Below are positions 60,235 to 64,000 of a stretch of 64,000 nucleotides of DNA, piece after piece (within the stretch, counting starts at the first letter, position 1; the number at the start of each line of letters is the position of its first letter). The stretch lies in the NCBI GenBank assembly GCA_001899685.1, contig MKWG01000043.1, positions 248,001-312,000 on the forward strand, written 5' to 3'. Made by a program: the position numbers and the translations under genes. The notes beneath the pieces were generated by a model. It was not told the DNA's origin and ran no database searches. It worked only from the letters and a program-made list of their open reading frames with translations. Origin of the DNA: Sphingobacteriales bacterium 44-15. Lineage in GTDB: Bacteria > Bacteroidota > Bacteroidia > Chitinophagales > Chitinophagaceae.

Positions 60235-60864
60235 CTATTTTATCTCTGCTTTCTTTCGTTTTACGGGCATATTGTCCTTCCACTGCCACAGATACAGGCA
60301 GGCATAGGTTCTGTAAGGGCTCCACCTGAACGAGATCTTCAGCAGGTCTTCCCTGAATTTTTTCTTATCGGCCCTGTCAAGCTTATATATGTGGATCATT
60401 GCATTTTGTATGCCCAGGTCGTCTATGGAAAAAACGTCTTCACGACCAAGGGCAAACATCAGGAGCATCTCCACTGTCCAGCGGCCTACCCCTTTTATTT
60501 CCGTGAGATAGCTGATGACTGTTTCATTATCCATCCGGCTCAGCTTTTTGTGATCCATGCCTTGCTCTGTTTCAAACTGCGCTACATTTTTCACATAGTT
60601 CGCTTTGGCATTGGACAACCCTATGCCCCGCAGCGTTTCGGAGGGGGTATCCAGTATCTGCTGAGGGGAAGGTTCATTGCCGCCGTATAAACCAAGAAAG
60701 CGCTGAAAAATCACATCAGCCACTTTTACGGAAAGCTGCTGGCTCATGATGGAGGCGCACAGATAGATACAGATATTTTTACGTTTGATCAGCTTGTGCG
60801 CAGGGCTGTTTGCGATCAGCCTGTTCAGCTTTTTATCTTTTGAAAGATGAGTGATATAATGCAT
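60235..60864 (-). CDS. AlkA-like DNA-3-methyladenine glycosylase
   Basis: A 209-residue HhH-GPD protein from the ATG at 60864 (MHYITHLSKDKKLNRLI); the frame runs 90 bp further upstream without family character. The helix-hairpin-helix is EIKGVGRWTVEMLLMFALG (about 122-140) and the catalytic aspartate D149 follows in VFSIDDLGIQNAM. The N-terminal TBP-like domain of E. coli AlkA is absent, as in many bacterial members. It excises alkylated purines from DNA. It is divergent from the PepSY-like gene. Confidence 0.92.
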   Translation of the reverse strand: MHYITHLSKDKKLNRLIANSPAHKLIKRKNICIYLCASIMSQQLSVKVADVIFQRFLGLYGGNEPSPQQILDTPSETLRGIGLSNAKANYVKNVAQFETEQGMDHKKLSRMDNETVISYLTEIKGVGRWTVEMLLMFALGREDVFSIDDLGIQNAMIHIYKLDRADKKKFREDLLKISFRWSPYRTYACLYLWQWKDNMPVKRKKAEIK

Positions 60865-61045
60865 GAAAGGAGAAAAGACAATAGTAATAAAATAAAAGAT
60901 ACAATGTAAAATTAGCAATTGCCGGCTAATTATTTTGTTTTGAGATACCCGCATAAACCTGTTCCGTTATCAACGACTCCTTTTGCCCTTTCGCCGATTA
61001 TCGCTTTCTGCCGCTTAGTCAGCATCATAGCTTTGTGCCAACAAT

Positions 61046-61129
61046 CGTGAGAAGAGAAACGTGAGAGGAGAAATGTGAGAATTGAGAGTGAAATTTTCAC
61101 GTCTGACGTTTCACATCTCACGTTTCACG
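61046..61129. repeat. Heptad-word array (12 units), strong palindrome
   Basis: Seven purine-rich units (CGTGAGA, AGAGAAA, CGTGAGA, GGAGAAA and others) are followed by five complementary units (TTTCACG, TCTGACG, TTTCACA, TCTCACG). It sits 34 bp before the PepSY-like gene. Confidence 0.75.
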
Positions 61130-61162
61130 ATCAAAAGTATCATAAACTCAAAATCATTCAAG

Positions 61163-61744
61163 ATGAAAAAGCTCGTATTACTTTCAGCCGTTGCATTAAC
61201 CATCACCGTTGCTAATGCGCAGAACGAAACAGCAGCTATCAAGAAAAATGAAAAATCACTTGCCCGACAGGAAGCTGTTATCCGCAAAGAAAAAAAGGCA
61301 GACAGGGAAGCCATGAGAAAACTTGAAGGTGAAGAAGTGAGCCCGCTGGCTAAAGACGCTTTCTATGCCGACTTTGGGGATATCAGCCCTGTAGCATGGC
61401 AGCGCACAGATGTGTATGACAAAGCTACTTTTACCCAAAAAGGACAGGAGATGTCAGCCTATTATGATGCCGATGCTCAATTAATAGGCACCACCGCTAT
61501 CAAAACTTTCAGCGATATCCCGGCAAACGCCCGGAAATACATCCTGAAAAGATATGCAGGATATACTCCCGGAAAAGTGATCTTCTTTGATGACAATGAG
61601 CACAACGACAATGACATGATGCTCTACGGTATCCAGTTTGAAGACGAAGACAATTATTTCGTGGAGCTCAGCAAGGACAACAAGCAGATTGTTTTGCAGG
61701 TCAATCCGGAAGGGAATGTATTTTTCTTCACCGAACTGAAATAA
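61163..61744 (+). CDS. Secreted PepSY-like protein
   Basis: A 193-residue protein from the ATG at 61163 (MKKLVLLSAVALTITVANA), with a clear signal peptide. After a charged, helical stretch (about 25-60), it has a fold like the PepSY-like/beta-lactamase-inhibitor-like domain of Bacteroidota (QKGQEMSAYYDADAQLIGTT, FSDIPANARKYILKRYAGY, KVIFFDDNEHNDNDMMLYGI, NVFFFTELK). Function is unknown. An upstream in-frame start would include the heptad array in the coding sequence and is rejected. Convergent with the SDR gene. Confidence 0.8.
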   Translation: MKKLVLLSAVALTITVANAQNETAAIKKNEKSLARQEAVIRKEKKADREAMRKLEGEEVSPLAKDAFYADFGDISPVAWQRTDVYDKATFTQKGQEMSAYYDADAQLIGTTAIKTFSDIPANARKYILKRYAGYTPGKVIFFDDNEHNDNDMMLYGIQFEDEDNYFVELSKDNKQIVLQVNPEGNVFFFTELK

Positions 61745-61774
61745 GGGAGAAACACGGGAAACACCAATATTGGA

Positions 61775-61832
61775 CTAGTATCATGTCAAACGTGAAACGG
61801 CAGACGATAAATTATAGTTGACATGACACTAG
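61775..61832. repeat. Heptad-word array with inverted ends, ATGTCAA subfamily
   Basis: Opens CTAGTATCATGTCAA and closes TTGACATGACACTAG, 15-bp arms with one mismatch. The interior units are CGTGAAA, CGGCAGA and CGATAAA, as at 12395. Confidence 0.7.
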
Positions 61833-61849
61833 CAGTACCTGCAGAATAT

Positions 61850-61894
61850 GTTGCGGGGACTTTTAGTTGAAGGTTCGATCCTTCCCCTCGCAAC
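61850..61894 (+). other. tRNA-like minihelix (acceptor plus T-arm)
   Basis: GTTGCG (61850-61855) pairs with CGCAAC (61889-61894) and GGG with CCC, with one bulged T. Inside is GGTTCGATCC, a T-loop consensus. There is no room for D or anticodon arms, so it is not an intact tRNA. A TTTTT run follows at 61896, so it could equally be a terminator. Confidence 0.4.
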
Positions 61895-61895
61895 A

Positions 61896-62378
61896 TTTTT
61901 CTCATTCTACCACTGTACGGTTAAGAGATAGTCTCTATTCGCTTTTATTTAATTCAATATATATCTGCTCCCGCACATGCCTTTCATACGCCACGTTTTT
62001 AAAAGCAAACCGCTCCTCCCGGTAAAACAGGGTCATTTTTCCCGGATACAATAGGCTTTTCTTTTCCGGCTTTTGCCATGCGACGGGCTTTTATCTCCAT
62101 TTTGGCAGAGATAAGTTCAAATTATGTGATTTTTTCCAGGTTTTTTTGGACTTATTGTGAAAGTCAGGGATAAACTATCCCCGATTGGTTTTTTTTATCC
62201 AACCCGATCCTTTCATCTTTACTTTCTCCCCAGGGTAATATCCGCAGGCGCCTTTCGGGAAGCAGCATCCGCAACTGCCTTCCTCATTCATTTCATGCGT
62301 GGGATTTCAACCCCATGCAAAAAATTGAAATGCGGGAAGAGAAACATGCCTCTCACTTTTCTCGAATATCTGGCCCCC
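61896..62378. other. Spacer without supported gene
   Basis: No coding frame with family character. Near 62297-62330 there is a GGGATTTCAACCCC stretch followed by ATTGAAATGCGGG, related to the words in the 9217-9520 mosaic and the ends of the 44822 element. Confidence 0.4.
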
Positions 62379-63128
62379 TCACCTCGCAAGATATCCTCCA
62401 TCCACGGGATAATAGCTGCCGGTGACAAAAGAAGCTTTATCCGAGCTCAGCCATGCTACCAGCTCGGCTACCTCATTGGCTTCACCCAGGCGCCCGATGG
62501 GGTGCAACGACACCAGCATTTGCTTGGTTGCCGCATCCATATTGTCCAGCAAAGGCGTATTGATAAATGCTGGACCAACAGCGTTGATACGTATACCTTT
62601 TGCGGCATATTCTATAGCAGCGTTCTGTGTTAATCCAACCACTCCGTGCTTTGCAGCCACATATCCTGATGCTGTGGCAAAACCCACCTGTCCTAAAATG
62701 GATGCCATATTCACAATAGCACCCCTGCCCTGCTTCAGCATTTGCTGCAGCTCGTACTTCATACAGTAAAATACACTGCTCAGGTTAACGGCTATTACTT
62801 TATCCCATCCATTGATGCTCATATCGCCGGCAAGGTTTGCTTCTCCGCCAATGCCTGCATTATTTACTGCAATATCAAGGCTGCCGTATTGCTTTACCGC
62901 ACCTGCGATCAACGCTTCGCAGGCTGCGGCATCGCTTACATCAGCTTTAATAAATACGGCATCACCGCCGTTTGCTTTTATCTGCGTTACCACTTCCTCA
63001 CCATGCGCTTCATTGATATCGCTCACCACTACCTTGGCCCCAAGCTGAGCATACAATTCAGCAATAGCCTTTCCTATACCTGAGCCTGCGCCTGTCACCA
63101 GTGCTACTTTGTTCTTTAAATATTCCAT
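62379..63128 (-). CDS. Short-chain dehydrogenase/reductase
   Basis: A 249-residue classical SDR. The cofactor motif is TGAGSGIGKA (12-21), followed by NNAG (89-92) and the catalytic S143, Y156 and K160 in SGYVAAK. The D37 of VVSDINEAHG after beta-2 suggests NAD(H) rather than NADP(H). The C-terminal FVTGSYYPVDGGYLAR is of the glucose-1-dehydrogenase/3-oxoacyl reductase-like type. The substrate cannot be told from sequence. It stands alone between two repeat-rich spacers. Confidence 0.92.
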   Translation of the reverse strand: MEYLKNKVALVTGAGSGIGKAIAELYAQLGAKVVVSDINEAHGEEVVTQIKANGGDAVFIKADVSDAAACEALIAGAVKQYGSLDIAVNNAGIGGEANLAGDMSINGWDKVIAVNLSSVFYCMKYELQQMLKQGRGAIVNMASILGQVGFATASGYVAAKHGVVGLTQNAAIEYAAKGIRINAVGPAFINTPLLDNMDAATKQMLVSLHPIGRLGEANEVAELVAWLSSDKASFVTGSYYPVDGGYLAR

Positions 63129-63234
63129 AATTGTAAAATTTTAGGAGATCTAAGCTAAGGATCTTTGCAATAAAAATATGGCGACCAGGTCATTTAGCAG
63201 GATGATATTCGTCAGGGCAGTGGGTGGTATGTCG

Positions 63235-63276
63235 GGTGAATGGGCAATAGTCAATAGTGAATTGATTCACCATTCA
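63235..63276. repeat. Heptad-word array, GTGAAT vocabulary
   Basis: Units GGTGAAT, GGGCAAT, AGTCAAT, AGTGAAT, then TGATTCA and CCATTCA. Near-perfect hairpin halves. It lies 107 bp upstream of the SDR start on the other strand. Confidence 0.7.
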
Positions 63277-63420
63277 CAAAATGATGCGGTATATTATGAT
63301 CAACGTAACACTATGATAGTTACATTGAAAGCGCCTGCTACGCCATTTTCGCTTTCAGTCTTTTAACGGGCATTCTTCTGACAGCTTTTTTCATTTCGCC
63401 CACAATAATTTTTCGTATTT

Positions 63421-63508
63421 CTTTGTGAGAGGTGAGACTTGCCTACCGGTTTACCTGCCGTAGGCATGGCAGGCAAGTCTGTCGTTTCACGTTTGACATA
63501 ACACTAGG
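63421..63508. repeat. Heptad-word array with inner inverted repeat, ATGTCAA subfamily
   Basis: GTGAGAG-type words lead to an inner hairpin (GACTTGCCT against AGGCAAGTC) and then TCTGTCG, TTTCACG and TTTGACATAACACTAG. The last part is the inverse of the CTAGT-ATGTCAA motif at 61775. The rest of the 730-bp spacer (63129-63858) is AT-rich with no supported gene; a short open minus-strand stretch near 63363-63445 may be a gene remnant. Confidence 0.65.
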
Positions 63509-63858
63509 TATATACCAGGCAAACAGGTTATCCTGTCAATTAAAATGTAATAACAACAAAAAATAAGTCTCTGAATATTTTACTTTCCCAAAAGGAAAGA
63601 ATAAATTTATATAGCTGTAAAAATTTGCTTCTCTCAATATATTCCTTACCCTTCGTTCTTATTTCTCCTTCTTTCGTTATCCGCTACCCCGTGGCGATGG
63701 TTTGAACAATAACCCATGATTTCCACTTTCCCGGCTTGTGAAATCCCTGTACATATTATTACCTGAAGCCTTCCTTAAAAATAAAAGACGATGTAATTGC
63801 GTGACATACGGAACAGTTCCAAAGGATACCCTGAAACAAAATTTAAAATTCATAAGCT

Positions 63859-64000
63859 ATGTATAATTTACTATTCAACAATTGTACAGGCAGGCACAAA
63901 GCCCTTGTTCTCTGTATAGCCCTGATGCTTAACAGTATTTCACTTTTGTTAGCTCAACAAACATCGCCGGATGTTATGTCAAAAGAAACGGAACAGAAAA
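63859..64000 (+). CDS. Start of an exported protein (3' end cut by window)
   Basis: From ATG at 63859 the frame stays open to the end of the window (47 codons). A basic N-region (CTGRHK) is followed by a hydrophobic core (ALVLCIALMLNSISLLLA) and a QQTSPD segment, so a signal peptide with cleavage near LLAQQ is likely. The mature part is too short to identify. In this type of genome such starts often belong to TonB-dependent receptors or secreted enzymes, but nothing here proves it. Confidence 0.6.
   Translation, partial: MYNLLFNNCTGRHKALVLCIALMLNSISLLLAQQTSPDVMSKETEQK

Noticed and set aside
61812-61894. Complete tRNA gene
   Set aside because: No upstream strand pairs with the CGCAAC end at tRNA distance, and no D or anticodon arm can be drawn. 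Only the 45-nt minihelix remains.
62157-62633. 158-codon plus-strand open frame
   Set aside because: Overlaps the 3' end of the clear SDR gene on the other strand and reads through repeat words; no family character.

Overview
The window looks like a chromosomal segment of a Bacteroidota bacterium, most likely from the Chitinophagales/Chitinophagaceae side. I infer this from protein content and signals, not from any search. The signs are a T9SS C-terminal sorting domain on one secreted protein, a PorW/SprE-like T9SS component, many Tat-exported Gfo/Idh/MocA proteins, GH92 and GH29 enzymes, promoters of the Bacteroidota type (-7 TAnnTTTG), and starts that mostly lack a Shine-Dalgarno sequence. 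No plasmid, phage, CRISPR array, rRNA or intact tRNA is visible. Both ends cut through genes.

Layout. 1-4.1 kb: two Tat-type oxidoreductases on the minus strand, divergent from a LacI-type regulator, with three copies of a GTTTACGTAnCC-like site between and upstream. 4.3-9.1 kb: a divergent nitrosative/oxidative stress cluster. One arm is a six-gene operon (Rrf2 regulator, SdpI-like, group III truncated haemoglobin, membrane protein, Ric/YtfE-like di-iron protein, hemerythrin). The other is DUF488, 2Fe-2S ferredoxin and di-haem peroxidase. A 10-bp-arm palindrome lies between the two. 9.6-12 kb: mnmD, an outer-membrane barrel protein, sucD. 12.5-20.2 kb: sugar-polymer genes (GH92 mannosidase, two tandem-duplicated Gfo/Idh proteins, heparinase-like lyase). 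20.5-26.5 kb: nnr, membrane pyrophosphatase, T9SS cargo. 26.6-29.1 kb: BlaI/M56 pair with two operators around its promoter. 29.2-31.3 kb: agmatine-to-putrescine pathway. 31.4-38 kb: small housekeeping and hypothetical genes, rpsA, two DinB-like proteins. 38-44.6 kb: PBP1A, PorW-like, a membrane stub plus bactofilin. 45-51.6 kb: sulfatase, ychF, SpmA-SpmB fusion, FGGY kinase with a hydroxyacid dehydrogenase. 51.7-58.7 kb: DUF4139 protein carrying a SusC-plug-like insert, a TIM-barrel/Gfo-Idh pair, GH29 fucosidase, YhiN-type flavoprotein. 58.8-64 kb: acyltransferase, AlkA-like glycosylase, PepSY-like secreted protein, SDR, and the start of an exported protein.

The most unusual feature is not a gene. 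At least twenty intergenic spacers hold arrays of degenerate 7-base words in strict 7-nt register, usually a purine-rich half followed by its approximate complement, so each can fold into a hairpin. The longest are nineteen words (133 nt). The arrays use a few shared vocabularies (GTGAGAG/GTGAAAC, GGGATAA/CTTACCC, GTAACTT-like, AGCTCAC-like). Several start exactly at stop codons, and one supplies the last codons of a CDS. A 103-bp element with 21-bp perfect inverted ends sits inside one array. I know of no described repeat class in Bacteroidota that matches this, and I regard it as the best candidate for something undescribed.
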